Shown here piece by piece: positions 1 through 10,321 of a DNA stretch of 64,000 nt; position 1 is the first letter of the stretch, and each line of letters starts with the position of its first letter. The stretch spans positions 1,364,001-1,428,000 of the forward strand of contig NZ_JAYDCJ010000003.1 of NCBI RefSeq assembly GCF_034555935.1, given 5' to 3'. Source of the DNA: Marinobacter qingdaonensis (GTDB taxonomy: Bacteria > Pseudomonadota > Gammaproteobacteria > Pseudomonadales > Oleiphilaceae). The translations under genes were made by a program, and so were the position numbers. Under the pieces are notes generated by a model. That model was not told the origin of the DNA. It did no database searches and was given only the letters and a program-made list of their open reading frames with translations.

Positions 1-1499
1 ACTTTCCATTTTGGGTTATCGGTGCGGGCATCCAGGGTCACCTGGGCGCCAAAACCACCCTCGTAGAGTTTGCCACTGAATTCATCCACCTTGATCAGGC
101 CCTTGTCGGCGGTGGTGCTGGCCTTGATGTCCTTGATGGTCAGGTTGCTGACGATCAATTCCGCCAGACCGAGGTCGATGTCCAGCGCCAGGGTGCGCAG
201 GGTTTCCAGTGGCAGCAAATCGCTTTCCGGTGCGGCCTGGGCGGAGGTTGTCTCGCTGGTGCTGCCACCGGAGCCGGCTTCGGTGTTGGTACCCTCCTCG
301 GTCTCGCCCTCGGCCTTCGGTGGCAGGTAGCGGTCGGCATTCAGCTTGTCGCCCTGCAGGCGGAACACCACGCCGGAGTTGGCCAGGGTGTAGCTGCCTG
401 AGCCGTTGAAGGAGGTGTCGTCCAGCTTCAGGGTCAGGTCGGAGAGTTCGACCTGACCGGCCGGGCCGCCGATGTTGGTGGAGAAGGCCAGGGCGCTGAG
501 CACGTCCGGATCACTGGTTTCCACGGCCGGTTGGCCCAGGTTGTCGAGCAGTTGCTTCAGGGAAAATTCGCCGACCTTGAGCTGGCCTTTCAGGGCTGGC
601 TGGTCGCCGAAGCCGCTCACCTGAAGATCGGTGTTCACCGTCAGGTTGGCGAGGCTGGCGCTGAAGTTGCTGATCGCGGCGGTCTCGTTCTCGAGGTTGG
701 CGCTGGCGGAGCCAGCCAGCTCGGCGGTGACCGACTTGCCGCCGAAGGGCTCGCCGTTCATGTCGAAGACGGCAGACAGACCGGAGACGGCGAACTCATT
801 GAGCGCCTCGTTGGCGGCCAGCCGGGCACTGATCGTGCCGTCCACCTCGAACTGGGGTTTGGCGGTCTCCACCCGGAAACTGAGGTCGAGAGGAAATTCC
901 GAGCCCAGGGTGATGTCGCTGGCGGTCAGGGTGAAGTTGTCGAGCGTGACCGCCTGGCCCGTGCTCTTATCGGTGTAGTGGACCTGGGCGTTGCTGATCT
1001 CGACACTGTCCACGTTGAAATTCAGTGGCTCGCCGCCGCTGTCCGGGGCGGCCGTTTCTGCCGGCTGGGCCGGTTTGGAATCACCGGTGCTGGTCTCCCC
1101 GGTATCAGTCGGCTCCGGCATTATCCGGGTCCAGTTGCCCTGGCCCTGTTCGTTCACTTCCAGGTTCGCATCGAGGCCGCTCAGCACAAAGGTGTCCACC
1201 TGCGGCGAGAGGGTGATCAGCGACCAGAAGTCGATCTGCGCCACCAGTCGCTCCAGCGCCACGAACCGGTCGCCCTCCAGTTTCGCTTCGACGTTGTTCA
1301 GTTCCAGGCCCAGGGGAATGAAGGACCAGCCAATGTCGCCTTCAAGCACCAGGTCGAGATTGGTCTGGTCCTCGACCGCCTTTTCAATCTGCGGCTTGTA
1401 GTCATTGGGGTTGATCACCGCCATGGCGATGGCAATCGCCACCACGGCCAACAAGATGATGGCAACGATCGCGATCAGCAGATAACGCACAGCTTTCAT
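1..1499 (-). CDS. AsmA family protein (partial, C-terminus off the left edge)
   Basis: This is the N-terminal 499 codons of a long envelope protein that reads out of the window without a stop. Translation from the ATG at 1499 starts with a short basic end and one membrane segment (about residues 5-25), followed by NPNDYKPQI, the usual opening of AsmA proteins. After that comes a repetitive, beta-rich periplasmic region with many short LxLxNL-type stretches and a low-complexity Pro/Ala/Thr/Glu linker near residues 125-150. AsmA relatives are inner-membrane-anchored periplasmic proteins linked to outer-membrane phospholipid or LPS assembly. It is divergent from the SRPBCC gene at 1694. The family call is firm; the exact paralogue cannot be told from a fragment. 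Confidence 0.85.
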   Translation of the reverse strand, partial: MKAVRYLLIAIVAIILLAVVAIAIAMAVINPNDYKPQIEKAVEDQTNLDLVLEGDIGWSFIPLGLELNNVEAKLEGDRFVALERLVAQIDFWSLITLSPQVDTFVLSGLDANLEVNEQGQGNWTRIMPEPTDTGETSTGDSKPAQPAETAAPDSGGEPLNFNVDSVEISNAQVHYTDKSTGQAVTLDNFTLTASDITLGSEFPLDLSFRVETAKPQFEVDGTISARLAANEALNEFAVSGLSAVFDMNGEPFGGKSVTAELAGSASANLENETAAISNFSASLANLTVNTDLQVSGFGDQPALKGQLKVGEFSLKQLLDNLGQPAVETSDPDVLSALAFSTNIGGPAGQVELSDLTLKLDDTSFNGSGSYTLANSGVVFRLQGDKLNADRYLPPKAEGETEEGTNTEAGSGGSTSETTSAQAAPESDLLPLETLRTLALDIDLGLAELIVSNLTIKDIKASTTADKGLIKVDEFSGKLYEGGFGAQVTLDARTDNPKWK

Positions 1500-1693
1500 G
1501 GGTCAGATTTCCTTATTCCGGCGAGCCTGGAAAGTTTCGGAACGAATTCGGACGTTTACACGTCAAAGGATAACGCAGGGGATTCAAATTAAAAGCGTGG
1601 CAGTATGACAATGCCGTAGTGTTGGGCCAGAATACACGCACTTGCGCTTTCAACCACTGTACAACGACAAACAAACACAACGAGGAGTAACCC

Positions 1694-2155
1694 GTGGCAA
1701 TAACTGTTTCGATTGAGCTGAACCGGGAACTGGAACTTCCGGCTGGCTACGATGAAGTCTTTGAGTTATTGGCGGATGTGCCACGCTCTGCGAGTCATTT
1801 TCCCAAGGTGCACAAGCTGGAAGACCTGGGCGATAACACCTATCGCTGGGAAATGGAAAAGGTCGGCGTCGACAAGCACGCCATCCAGTCTATTTACGCC
1901 TGCAAGTACCAGTCGGACAAAGAGGCCGGCCGAATCACCTGGGAGCCGGTGAAAGGCGAGGGTAACGGTGTCGTGCGCGGATCCTGGACCCTCAAGGCCA
2001 AGGGTGACTCAGTCACCGTGGCCAAGTTCCAGACCAGCGCCGAACTGACCGTGCCGCTGCCGAGTCTGCTGAAGCTAGCGATCAGCCCGGTGATCAAGCA
2101 CGAGTTCAACAGCCTGGTGGACACCTACATGAATAACCTGAAGAAGGCGGTCTGA
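1694..2155 (+). CDS. SRPBCC/START-fold small protein
   Basis: A 153-residue protein with the START/SRPBCC layout: an N-terminal beta strand and helix containing PAGYDEVFELLADV, a central antiparallel sheet and a long C-terminal helix ending in FNSLVDTYMNNLKKAV. The family binds hydrophobic ligands in a deep cavity; the ligand here is unknown. The start is GTG, chosen because GAGGAG sits 8 bases upstream and no ATG fits. It stands alone between the divergent asmA-like gene and hisB, about 117 bases upstream of hisB. It could equally be described as a polyketide cyclase/CoxG-like protein. No catalytic function is inferred. Confidence 0.75.
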   Translation: MAITVSIELNRELELPAGYDEVFELLADVPRSASHFPKVHKLEDLGDNTYRWEMEKVGVDKHAIQSIYACKYQSDKEAGRITWEPVKGEGNGVVRGSWTLKAKGDSVTVAKFQTSAELTVPLPSLLKLAISPVIKHEFNSLVDTYMNNLKKAV

Positions 2156-2214
2156 ACCGCTCCGGGCTATCAGGGCGATTAATCCGGTGGTGGGACTCCG
2201 GCCGGCAGAAAAGG

Positions 2215-2220
2215 TATAAT
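2215..2220 (+). promoter_or_regulatory. candidate -10 box of the hisBHAF operon
   Basis: A perfect TATAAT lies 53 bases before the hisB start in an otherwise GC-rich gap. No good TTGACA-like box is seen at the proper distance, so this is only a candidate. No his leader peptide or attenuator was found. Confidence 0.35.
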
Positions 2221-2272
2221 CCGCGGATCGAATATTTGCGGTGTTGCACCGCCTTACTGCTACGGAGTCCCC

Positions 2273-2866
2273 ATGGCCGAACGCAAGGCTCGGGTAGAAC
2301 GAAATACCCTTGAAACCCAGATCACCGTCGAGATCGACCTCGACGGTACCGGCAAGTCCAGTTTTGACACCGGTGTTCCCTTCCTCGAACACATGATGGA
2401 CCAGATCGCCCGCCACGGGTTGGTGGATCTGAACATCGTCTCCAAGGGTGATCTGCACATCGACGATCACCACACGGTCGAAGACATCGGGATTACCCTG
2501 GGCCAGGCCTTCAAGCAGGCCGTGGGCGACAAGAAAGGCATCCGCCGTTACGGTCATGCCTACGTGCCCCTGGACGAAGCGCTGTCCCGGGTGGTGATCG
2601 ACCTCTCCGGCCGGCCCGGCCTGATGATGGACGTGCCTTACACCCGCGGCGCCGTCGGCGGCTTTGATGTGGACCTGTTCGAGGAATTCTTCCACGGCTT
2701 CGTCAACCATTCCATGGTGACCCTGCACATCGACAACCTGAAGGGCAAGAACACCCATCACCAGATCGAAACCGTGTTCAAGGCCTTTGGCCGCGCCTTG
2801 CGCATGGCCATCGAGATGGACGAGCGCATGGCGGGCATGACCCCGTCCACCAAGGGCTCGCTCTAA
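2273..2866 (+). CDS. hisB: Imidazoleglycerol-phosphate dehydratase HisB
   Basis: HisB dehydrates imidazole glycerol phosphate to imidazole acetol phosphate in histidine synthesis. The 197-residue length is that of the monofunctional enzyme, without the phosphatase domain fused to it in Escherichia coli. The two metal-binding signatures are visible: [10 protein letters not shown] with [11 protein letters not shown] near residues 40-74, and a second [15 protein letters not shown] near residue 162. The ATG lies in a normal context just after CTACGGAG. It is the first gene of hisB-hisH-hisA-hisF, the same order as in Pseudomonas, and sits 43 bases before hisH. Confidence 0.97.
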   Translation: MAERKARVERNTLETQITVEIDLDGTGKSSFDTGVPFLEHMMDQIARHGLVDLNIVSKGDLHIDDHHTVEDIGITLGQAFKQAVGDKKGIRRYGHAYVPLDEALSRVVIDLSGRPGLMMDVPYTRGAVGGFDVDLFEEFFHGFVNHSMVTLHIDNLKGKNTHHQIETVFKAFGRALRMAIEMDERMAGMTPSTKGSL

Positions 2867-2909
2867 CCAGGCTTGTTGAAACCGGTCACCCAAGGACATC
2901 GCACCATCC

Positions 2910-3548
2910 ATGAAAACCGTTGCCATCATCGACTACGGCATGGGCAATCTGCACTCCGCCAAAAAGGCGGTAGAGCACGTCGCCCCGGACACCACCGTAC
3001 TGGTCACCGACAATGCGGACCAGATCCGCGAAGCCGACCGGGTGATCCTGCCCGGGGTTGGCGCCATCCGCGACTGCATGGCGGAAATCCGACGCCTGGG
3101 TGTGGACACCCTGGTCCGTGAAGTGTCCCAGGATCGGCCGTTCCTCGGCATCTGTGTCGGCATGCAGGCCTTGATGTCCCGCAGCGAGGAAAACGGCGGC
3201 GTCGACGGCATCAACCTGTTTCCGTCCCAGGTCCGGTTCTTCGGCGATGAGCTGGTGGAGCAGGGCGAACGCCTGAAAGTCCCGCACATGGGCTGGAACG
3301 AAGTCCGGCAGACCGTCGATCACCCCATGTGGCACAAGATTCCGGACGGTGACCGGTTCTATTTTGTGCACAGTTTCTACGTCGAGGCGGACGGCAACGC
3401 CGACATCGCCGGGCGCACCCGCTATGGGGTCGACCTCGCTGCAGCCGTGGCGCGGGACAACATTTTTGCCGCGCAGTTCCACCCGGAGAAGAGCGCCCGG
3501 GCCGGCCTGCAGCTGCTTGAGAACTTTACCAACTGGACTGGAAAGTAG
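2910..3548 (+). CDS. hisH: Imidazole glycerol phosphate synthase, glutaminase subunit HisH
   Basis: HisH is a class I glutamine amidotransferase that feeds ammonia to HisF. The catalytic triad is intact: nucleophile Cys82 in GICVGMQAL, and His191 and Glu193 in FHPEKS. The oxyanion strand LPGVGAI lies near residue 47. At 212 residues it has the usual length. It is the second gene of the his operon, and its partner HisF is two genes downstream, so both subunits of the synthase come from one transcript. Confidence 0.97.
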   Translation: MKTVAIIDYGMGNLHSAKKAVEHVAPDTTVLVTDNADQIREADRVILPGVGAIRDCMAEIRRLGVDTLVREVSQDRPFLGICVGMQALMSRSEENGGVDGINLFPSQVRFFGDELVEQGERLKVPHMGWNEVRQTVDHPMWHKIPDGDRFYFVHSFYVEADGNADIAGRTRYGVDLAAAVARDNIFAAQFHPEKSARAGLQLLENFTNWTGK

Positions 3549-3612
3549 GCGCGCAGGGCCGGCCCACCTCGGCCGCCTGTCCGCTCCGGCTTTCCGATAG
3601 GAACAAGACCTT

Positions 3613-4350
3613 ATGCTGATTATTCCCGCCATTGATCTGAAAGACGGCAAGTGTGTGCGCCTGCGCCAGGGCCGCATGGACGATTCCACTGTCTTTGGTG
3701 ACGACCCGGTCGATATGGCGACCCGGTGGGTCGAAGCCGGTGCCCGTCGCCTGCACCTGGTGGATCTCAATGGCGCCTTTGCCGGTGAGCCGGTCAACGG
3801 CGAAATCGTCCAGGCCATTGCCCGCAAGTACCCGGACCTGCCGATCCAGATCGGCGGCGGTATCCGTTCCGCGGAAACCATCGAAGCCTACCTGAAAGCC
3901 GGCGTCCAGTGGGTCATCATTGGCACCAAGGCGGTCAAGGAGCCAGAGTTCGTCACCGAGATGTGCAAGCGCTTCCCGGGCCACATAATCGTCGGTCTGG
4001 ACGCCAAAGACGGTCGGGTGGCCACCGATGGCTGGGCCGAAGTATCGGAGGTCATGGCCACCGATCTGGCCAAGCGGTTCGCCAACGATGGCGTCGAGGC
4101 CATCGTTTACACCGACATCAGTCGCGACGGCATGATGCAGGGCGTCAACGTGGAAGCGACGGCGGCGCTGGCCGAGGAAGGTGGCATCCCGGTGATTGCC
4201 TCCGGTGGTGTCACCAACATGGACGATCTCAAACGCCTGGCCCCGGTGGCCGACAAGGGCGTGATCGGCGCCATTACCGGCCGTGCCATCTACGAGGGCA
4301 CCCTGGATGTGGCCGAGGCGCAAGCTTACTGCGACAGCCTCAAGGCATAA
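3613..4350 (+). CDS. hisA: ProFAR isomerase HisA
   Basis: HisA catalyses the Amadori rearrangement of ProFAR to PRFAR. It is a 245-residue TIM barrel with internal twofold symmetry. The first-half catalytic Asp is in [13 protein letters not shown] (residue 8) and the second-half Asp is in [11 protein letters not shown] (about residue 130). Phosphate-binding glycines appear in IGGGIRS and VIASGGV. A 64-base gap separates it from hisH, and it ends 9 bases before hisF. It is homologous to HisF, but the conserved segments separate the two clearly. Confidence 0.97.
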   Translation: MLIIPAIDLKDGKCVRLRQGRMDDSTVFGDDPVDMATRWVEAGARRLHLVDLNGAFAGEPVNGEIVQAIARKYPDLPIQIGGGIRSAETIEAYLKAGVQWVIIGTKAVKEPEFVTEMCKRFPGHIIVGLDAKDGRVATDGWAEVSEVMATDLAKRFANDGVEAIVYTDISRDGMMQGVNVEATAALAEEGGIPVIASGGVTNMDDLKRLAPVADKGVIGAITGRAIYEGTLDVAEAQAYCDSLKA

Positions 4351-4359
4351 GGGGGCACT

Positions 4360-5133
4360 ATGGGTCTGGCCAAACGCATCATTCCCTGCCTGGACGTCGA
4401 CAAGGGCCGGGTCGTCAAGGGCGTGAATTTTGTCGACATCCGTGACGCCGGCGATCCGGTGGAGGTGGCGCGCCGCTACAACGAGCAGGGCGCCGATGAG
4501 ATCACCTTTCTGGACATCACCGCCAGCCACGAGAGCCGGGACACCACCTACGAGACCGTGGAGCGCATGGCGGCCGAGGTCTTCATTCCGCTCACCGTCG
4601 GTGGTGGCGTACGGGCGGTGGACGACATCCGCAAGTTGCTGAATGCCGGCGCCGACAAGGTGTCGATCAACACCGCGGCGGTGTTCAATCCGGAATTCGT
4701 CCGAGAGGCTGCCGAGCGTTTCGGCAGTCAGTGCATCGTGGTCGCCATCGACGCCAAGCGCGTCAGTGCCGAGGACGAGGCGCCTCGATGGGAAATCTTC
4801 ACCCACGGTGGACGCAAGCCGACCGGCCTGGATGCGGTCGAGTGGGCGCGCAAGATGGTGGACATGGGCGCCGGTGAGTTGCTCCTGACCAGCATGGACC
4901 GGGATGGCACCAAGATCGGATTCGATCTGGGCCTGACCCGGGCTATCAGTGATGCGGTCCGGGTGCCGGTGATTGCCTCGGGCGGTGTCGGTGAGTTGCA
5001 GCATCTGGCCGATGGCGTGACCCAGGGCGGAGCCGACGCCGTGCTGGCGGCCTCCATCTTCCACTTCGGCCAGCACACCATTCCGGAGGCGAAAGCCTTC
5101 ATGAAAAGCCAGGGAATCGAAGTCCGGGACTGA
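4360..5133 (+). CDS. hisF: Imidazole glycerol phosphate synthase, cyclase subunit HisF
   Basis: HisF condenses PRFAR with ammonia from HisH to give imidazole glycerol phosphate and AICAR. The 257-residue TIM barrel carries both catalytic aspartates, Asp11 in [14 protein letters not shown] and one near residue 130 in [21 protein letters not shown] stretch stands just before the ATG. It is the last gene of the his operon and is convergent with yibQ, whose stop codon is only 9 bases away. No clear intrinsic terminator lies between them. Confidence 0.97.
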   Translation: MGLAKRIIPCLDVDKGRVVKGVNFVDIRDAGDPVEVARRYNEQGADEITFLDITASHESRDTTYETVERMAAEVFIPLTVGGGVRAVDDIRKLLNAGADKVSINTAAVFNPEFVREAAERFGSQCIVVAIDAKRVSAEDEAPRWEIFTHGGRKPTGLDAVEWARKMVDMGAGELLLTSMDRDGTKIGFDLGLTRAISDAVRVPVIASGGVGELQHLADGVTQGGADAVLAASIFHFGQHTIPEAKAFMKSQGIEVRD

Positions 5134-5142
5134 GGTTCCGGC

Positions 5143-5970
5143 TCAGGGTTTCTGCGCCAGGGCAGGCCGAATGGCCTGCTTTTCCCCTTCCACGAACATT
5201 TCTCGATTGCTGTTGCGTATGGCCCACAGGCCGCTGACGGTGGCAATGGCGATGCCCTGGGCGTCCAGCTCGGGCAGGTGCTTCTCCAGATAGTCCACGG
5301 TGACCTTGTGCGGGTGGCCGATGCCGATGGCGCTGCCGTTCTCCCGCGCCCGCTTGATCAGCAGTTTGAACTGGCGATCAACGAACTCCTCGGTCTGTTC
5401 ATGGTCCAGGAACACGTCCCGGGTCAGGCTTGGAATCTGATGCGCGCGGGCGACGTCGCCGGCTACCGAGGAGGCAATGGTGCGGCTGTCGACAAAATAC
5501 AGCGGATAGCGGCGCAGTTCTTTCATGACCCAATCCATGGGGCGCAGCTTCTGGGTCAGCAGGCTGCCCATGTGGTTGTTGACGCCCTGCACGTAGGGGA
5601 TGGCTTGCAGGGCCCGGCGCAGGGTTGTCACCACGCCCAGTTCGTCCATGTCGGAGGTCAGGCCACCCGGACCCAGGTCAAAATTGCGGGTGTTGGCCAT
5701 GGGCGCGTGCAGCATGATTTCCTTCTGCTGCTTGTGGGCAAGCTTCGCCAGCGACACCGTGTGGCGCCGATAAGGCAGGAACGCCAGGGTCAGGGGCTGT
5801 TCCAGGCGGGCCAGGCGCTGGCCTTCTTCCAGGTTGTGCCCCATGTCATCAATGATGATGGCAATGGTGGGCGGCAGAGCCCGGGTCGGTGTCTGCTCGG
5901 CCGGTCCGGCCTGAGCAATGGTGGTGGCCGCGAAGGCGGCCACCAGGGTGGCAACTCGGAACAACCTCAC
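5143..5970 (-). CDS. Divergent polysaccharide deacetylase, YibQ-like
   Basis: A 275-residue exported protein. After a signal peptide (about residues 1-21, ending AQAG) comes the family core: [31 protein letters not shown], and [10 protein letters not shown]. These belong to the divergent polysaccharide deacetylase family (YibQ, DUF610). The start is GTG and overlaps the TGA of ctpA by 4 bases, so the two are translationally coupled. With envC and ctpA upstream it forms a cell-wall block. The substrate is not known for certain; a periplasmic glycan is the reasonable guess. Confidence 0.9.
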   Translation of the reverse strand: MRLFRVATLVAAFAATTIAQAGPAEQTPTRALPPTIAIIIDDMGHNLEEGQRLARLEQPLTLAFLPYRRHTVSLAKLAHKQQKEIMLHAPMANTRNFDLGPGGLTSDMDELGVVTTLRRALQAIPYVQGVNNHMGSLLTQKLRPMDWVMKELRRYPLYFVDSRTIASSVAGDVARAHQIPSLTRDVFLDHEQTEEFVDRQFKLLIKRARENGSAIGIGHPHKVTVDYLEKHLPELDAQGIAIATVSGLWAIRNSNREMFVEGEKQAIRPALAQKP

Positions 5971-7382
5971 TGCGCGTTATCCTGCCCCTCGGTGAGCATC
6001 TGGCCATTGCCCTTGCGGTTCAGGATATGCAGCCCCTTCAGCAGGTTCAGGGCGGACCGGAGCTGGTAGTCGCGATCCGCCAGTGAGGCCGCAACGGCGC
6101 CATTCTCAGGCGCTTCCTGGGCCGGTTCGTCGGTGTCCTGGCTCTCCAGGTGACCGCTCAAATCCGCTTCGGTGAAGAACGGCTGGCTGTCCAGTTCGGT
6201 GAGCTCGGCCGGCCGCACCTCGATATCGGGCTTGATGCCGGTGGCCTGGATGGAGCGGCCGTCCGGGGTGTAGTAGCGGGCCGTGGTCATCTTGATGGCG
6301 TGGGTTTCATCCAGCGGGATGACGGTCTGGACGCTGCCCTTGCCGAACGACTGGGTGCCCATGATCACCGCCCGCTCGTGGTCCTGCAGCGCGCCGGCCA
6401 GGATCTCGGAGGCGGAGGCCGAGCCGCCGTTGATCAACACCACGATGGGGGTGTCGGCCATGACATCGCCGGCCTTGGCGCTGAAGCGCAGGCGCGAACT
6501 CTGGATGCGGCCCTCGGTGTAGACGATCAGGCCCTCATCGAGCAGGGCATCGGCGGTTTCCACCGCGGCCTGGAGCACGCCGCCGGGGTTGTTGCGCAGG
6601 TCGATCACCAGGCCGTCCAGATCGCTGCCGTAGTCGGCTTCCAAAGAATCCAGGGCTTTCAGGAACTGGCTGCCGGTGTCGGCCTGGAACTGGGTGATGC
6701 GCACGTAGCCGTAGCCGTTGTCGATCATCCGGGATTTCACGCTGGTGACCTTGATCACGTCACGTTCAACGTCGATTTCGATCGGGGCGTTTTCGCCCTC
6801 TCGCATGATGGTCAGGGTCAGGACCGTGCCGGGCTTGCCGCGCATCAGTTTGACCGCCTCTTCCAGGCTCATGCCCTTGACCGGTTTCTCGTCCAGTTTG
6901 ATGATCAGGTCGCCGGCCTGAACGCCGGCTTTCTGGGCCGGGGTGTCGTCGATGGGTGCGATCACCTTCACAAAGCCATTCTCCATGCCAACTTCGATGC
7001 CCAGGCCGCCGAATTCACCCGAGGTGCTTTCCTCCAGCTCTTCATAGTCCTTGGGGGCGAGGTAGGTGGAGTGCGGGTCCAGGTCCGAGAGCATGCCCTT
7101 GATGGCACTTTCCAGCAGCTTGCGGTCGCTGACCTCTTCCACGTAAGCGTCTTTGATGCGGCTGAACACTTCGGTGAACTTGCGCAGATCGTCCAGTGGC
7201 AACTGGGTTTCCGGGTCGGGCAGGGTGATTTCCACCCGCTCGCCGTCCTGGATGCCTTCCAGCAGTTCCTGGTCGTCGGTCGCATCCTGGGCGAGGGCCA
7301 GTCCGGGGACCGTGGTGAAACAGGTGGCGAGGGCGAGCGTGCGCAGAGGCAAGGCATGGAGAGGATTTCTGACCCGTTTCAT
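5967..7382 (-). CDS. ctpA: S41 family C-terminal processing protease, CtpA/Prc-like
   Basis: A periplasmic serine protease of 471 residues. It has a signal peptide (about 1-32), an N-terminal helical region, a PDZ domain (about 125-205) and the S41 catalytic domain. The catalytic serine is in GGSASASEI (about residue 325) and the lysine of the Ser-Lys dyad in QSFGKGSVQT (about 348). CtpA-type proteases of this layout trim periplasmic peptidoglycan hydrolases in Pseudomonas. That fits its place between envC and yibQ, the order seen in Pseudomonas; Escherichia coli has envC next to yibQ without this gene. The C-terminal tail (about 410-471) is acidic and variable. Confidence 0.93.
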   Translation of the reverse strand: MKRVRNPLHALPLRTLALATCFTTVPGLALAQDATDDQELLEGIQDGERVEITLPDPETQLPLDDLRKFTEVFSRIKDAYVEEVSDRKLLESAIKGMLSDLDPHSTYLAPKDYEELEESTSGEFGGLGIEVGMENGFVKVIAPIDDTPAQKAGVQAGDLIIKLDEKPVKGMSLEEAVKLMRGKPGTVLTLTIMREGENAPIEIDVERDVIKVTSVKSRMIDNGYGYVRITQFQADTGSQFLKALDSLEADYGSDLDGLVIDLRNNPGGVLQAAVETADALLDEGLIVYTEGRIQSSRLRFSAKAGDVMADTPIVVLINGGSASASEILAGALQDHERAVIMGTQSFGKGSVQTVIPLDETHAIKMTTARYYTPDGRSIQATGIKPDIEVRPAELTELDSQPFFTEADLSGHLESQDTDEPAQEAPENGAVAASLADRDYQLRSALNLLKGLHILNRKGNGQMLTEGQDNAQ

Positions 7383-7478
7383 TCACTTATCCCGTTTCTA
7401 TTCCGATAGTTGGACTGGTTTCCCTGATTCTCGACAGTATGGCGTTAGCCGGGGCGTTTGTCAGCCCTCGGCGGAGCT

Positions 7479-8636
7479 TCAGTCGGCCAGCCAGCGTCTG
7501 GGGTTGTCGGGTTTGCCATTGTGGCGCACCTCGAAGTAGAGCGCCGGGTCGGAGGTGCCCCCGGTCCGGCCGGCCAGGGCGATGGCCTCGCCCGCGGCAA
7601 CCCAGTCGCCGGGGCTGGTAAACAGGCTGCTGCTGTGGCCATAGAGTGTCATGTAGCCATCGCCGTGATCAATGATGGTGATCAGGCCAAAACCGCGCAG
7701 CCAGTTGGCGAACACCACCCGGCCGAAGTGAATGGCCTTGACCTCGGCCTCCTCGGCGGTGTTGATAAGCAGTCCGTTGCGCTGCAGCTTGCCGTCGGCG
7801 TAGCGGTCGCCGAAGCCGCTCACTACCTTGCCGCGTACCGGCCAGGGCAGCCTGTCCCGCAGTGACCCGAAGGGCTGGGACTCGTTGGGGGAGGGGATGG
7901 AGGCGATGGCCTGCTGCACTTCTTCCAGCAGGGTCTCCAGCCGCTTGCGGTCGGCCTCCAGTTCCTGGCGTTCGCTTCGGCGGTTCTGGATGTCGGCCTT
8001 GAGGGTGGCCAGGGTCTGTTCCCGCTGCTGGCGGGATGCGCTCAGGGCCTGTTGCCGCTGGGCCACGTCCGCTTCGGTGCGGGCCAGTTCCGCGCGGGTG
8101 GCCTGGACCCGCGTGCGGGTTGCCTGCAGTTCTTCCAGGCTCCGGCGGAACGCTTCCAGGCGTTTGACGGTGTCCTGGCTGAGGTATTCGTAATAGGTCA
8201 TGGTCCGGGCCACCTGGTCCGGATCAATCTCATTGAGCAACACCTTCAGCGCCGAAGCATCGCCTTCCATCCAGGCCGCGCGGATCTGGCGCTTCAGGCT
8301 TTCCCGTTGGCGCTCCAGGGTCTGGTTGAGGCTGCGCGCCTCACGCTCCAGCGCCTCCAGCCGCTGCTGCTGCTTGGCGCCCTGCTGGCGCAGGTCGCGA
8401 CGCTCGCGGGTCAGGCGACTGATCCGACGTTCGGTGGCGGTGAGCTGTTGCTCCAGATCCGAGCGGTCGTCCTCGGCATCCGCCAGCCAATCGTCAATGT
8501 CCTCGATCTGCTCCTTGAGGGCTTCAATCTGGGCCGGCGTCACCTCGCCCTGGGCAAGGACGGGCGCTGCACCCAGGAGCAGGGTGAGCGCCAGTCTGGC
8601 CAGGAACGCCGGCACGGGGAGGGAGCCGGGTGTCAA
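7479..8636 (-). CDS. envC: Murein hydrolase activator EnvC-like, degenerate M23 domain
   Basis: A 385-residue exported protein with a signal peptide, a long coiled coil (about 25-240, rich in Gln/Arg/Glu/Leu) and a C-terminal LytM/M23 domain. The metalloprotease motifs are lost: the usual HxGxD is RNGLLIN and the final HxH is LYFEVRH. This is typical of EnvC, which activates AmiA/AmiB at the division site instead of cutting murein itself. The start appears to be TTG, sharing four bases with the gpmI stop; an in-frame GTG at 8615 is the alternative. ctpA follows 97 bases downstream. Confidence 0.92.
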   Translation of the reverse strand: MTPGSLPVPAFLARLALTLLLGAAPVLAQGEVTPAQIEALKEQIEDIDDWLADAEDDRSDLEQQLTATERRISRLTRERRDLRQQGAKQQQRLEALEREARSLNQTLERQRESLKRQIRAAWMEGDASALKVLLNEIDPDQVARTMTYYEYLSQDTVKRLEAFRRSLEELQATRTRVQATRAELARTEADVAQRQQALSASRQQREQTLATLKADIQNRRSERQELEADRKRLETLLEEVQQAIASIPSPNESQPFGSLRDRLPWPVRGKVVSGFGDRYADGKLQRNGLLINTAEEAEVKAIHFGRVVFANWLRGFGLITIIDHGDGYMTLYGHSSSLFTSPGDWVAAGEAIALAGRTGGTSDPALYFEVRHNGKPDNPRRWLAD

Positions 8637-10180
8637 CCGATCTTGACCAGGCTGTGGCCGGTCATCTCTTCCGGTTGCTCCAGGTCCATCAGGGCCAGGA
8701 GGGTGGGCGCGACGTCGCTCAGGCTGCCGTCGTCAAGCAGGGACACCTGGCGTGGGCCGGTGTAAACCAGAGGCACCGGGCCAATGGTGTGGGAGGTGTG
8801 AACCTGACCGGAGTTCGGGTCGGTCATCTGCTCGCAGTTGCCGTGGTCGGCGGTAATCAGGGCTTCTCCGCCCACTTCGTCCAGGGCCTCGACCACCCGT
8901 TTCACGCACTCGTCCAGGCACTCGGCGGCCTTGATGGCGGCGTCCAGCTTGCCGGTGTGGCCAACCATGTCGCCGTTGGCGTAGTTGCACACCACCAGGT
9001 CGTATTTGCCGCTCTTGATCGCCTCCACCAGCTTGTCGGTGACTTCGGGCGCGCTCATTTCCGGCTGCAGGTCGTAGGTGGCCACTTTCGGCGACGGCAC
9101 CAGGATCCGGTCTTCACCCTCGAACGGGGTTTCCAGGCCGCCGTTGAAGAAGAAGGTCACGTGCGCGTACTTCTCGGTCTCGGCGATACGCAGCTGGGTT
9201 TTCTGCTGCTTGGCCATGTATTCGCCCAGGCCGTTGGTCAGCTGTTCCGGGGGATAGGCACAGCTGGTTTTGATGTCGGCCGCGTACTCGGTCAGCATGA
9301 CGAAGTCGGCCAGTTCCGGGTGCTTGCGACGGTCAAAACCATCGAAGGCCGGCTCGACAAAGGTGCGGGTCATTTCGCGCGCGCGATCGGCCCGGAAGTT
9401 CATGAACAGCACCGTGTCGCCGTCGTTGATGGTGCCTTCCGGCTGGCCAGCGGCGTGAATGCGGGTCGGCGCCACGAACTCGTCGTTCTCGCCGCGCTCG
9501 TAAGCCTGCTCCAGGCCGATGACCGGATCGCCCGCGGTGTGCTCGGCGGCACCCAGGGTCATCAGGTCGTAGGCGCCTTGGACGCGGTCCCAGCGGTTGT
9601 CCCGGTCCATGGCGTAATAGCGACCGACAATCGAGGCAACCCGGCCAACGCCAAGCTCTTCAAGACGCGCGGAGGCTTTTTCCAGTGACGGCTTGGCGCT
9701 GCGCGGTGGCATGTCCCGGCCGTCCAGGAAGGCGTGGATGTAGACTTCCTTGGCGCCGCGGGCCGCGGCCATCTCGGCGGCCGCCAGGATGTGGTCCTCA
9801 TGGCTGTGCACGCCGCCCGGTGACAGCAGGCCCATCAGGTGCACGGCACGGCCGCTGCTGACCGCCTTGTCGATGGCGGCGCAGAGTACGGCGTTTTTCT
9901 GGAATTCGCCGGTTTCCAGGTCCTTGTCGATCCGGGTGAGGCTCTGGTAGACGATGCGGCCGGCGCCCAGGTTCATATGGCCCACCTCGGAGTTGCCCAT
10001 CTGGCCCTGGGGCAATCCGACAAACATGCCGGAGGTGTTGATCAGGGTCTTGGGCTGGCTCTGCCAGAGCTGGTCCCAGAACGGGGTGTTTGCGTTGCTG
10101 ATGGCGTTGTCGTCGGCCGGGTCACGGTGGCCCCAGCCGTCCAGGATAATCAGTGCAGTCGGCTTGCGCGTCGCGGTCAT
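8633..10180 (-). CDS. gpmI: 2,3-bisphosphoglycerate-independent phosphoglycerate mutase
   Basis: This enzyme interconverts 3- and 2-phosphoglycerate in glycolysis and gluconeogenesis through a phosphoserine intermediate. Its 515 residues match the family. The first metal site is LILDGWG-like ([10 protein letters not shown] near residue 11), the phosphorylated serine is Ser64 in GNSEVGH, and the late metal ligands sit in [15 protein letters not shown] and [13 protein letters not shown] chose the ATG at 10180 over the GTG one codon upstream because GGA lies at better spacing. It heads the envC-ctpA-yibQ unit and diverges from the rhodanese gene, as gpmM diverges from yibN in Escherichia coli. 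Confidence 0.96.
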   Translation of the reverse strand: MTATRKPTALIILDGWGHRDPADDNAISNANTPFWDQLWQSQPKTLINTSGMFVGLPQGQMGNSEVGHMNLGAGRIVYQSLTRIDKDLETGEFQKNAVLCAAIDKAVSSGRAVHLMGLLSPGGVHSHEDHILAAAEMAAARGAKEVYIHAFLDGRDMPPRSAKPSLEKASARLEELGVGRVASIVGRYYAMDRDNRWDRVQGAYDLMTLGAAEHTAGDPVIGLEQAYERGENDEFVAPTRIHAAGQPEGTINDGDTVLFMNFRADRAREMTRTFVEPAFDGFDRRKHPELADFVMLTEYAADIKTSCAYPPEQLTNGLGEYMAKQQKTQLRIAETEKYAHVTFFFNGGLETPFEGEDRILVPSPKVATYDLQPEMSAPEVTDKLVEAIKSGKYDLVVCNYANGDMVGHTGKLDAAIKAAECLDECVKRVVEALDEVGGEALITADHGNCEQMTDPNSGQVHTSHTIGPVPLVYTGPRQVSLLDDGSLSDVAPTLLALMDLEQPEEMTGHSLVKIG

Positions 10181-10321
10181 CACTTCATCCGGTTTGGTGG
10201 AAATGTAGGAAATGGAGAGTGCAGATTCTAACCGTTTTCAGTGCCACAAGCCATGTTGGCCGCCTTCTGTGACCGGGCCCGGGTGTGTATAATCCGGCCA
10301 AACTATTTTTAGGGTATTTTC

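Noticed and set aside
3526..5076. Long open frame on the minus strand over hisA and hisF
   Set aside because: It is a GC-rich shadow of well-conserved his genes, with no recognisable domain or ribosome site.
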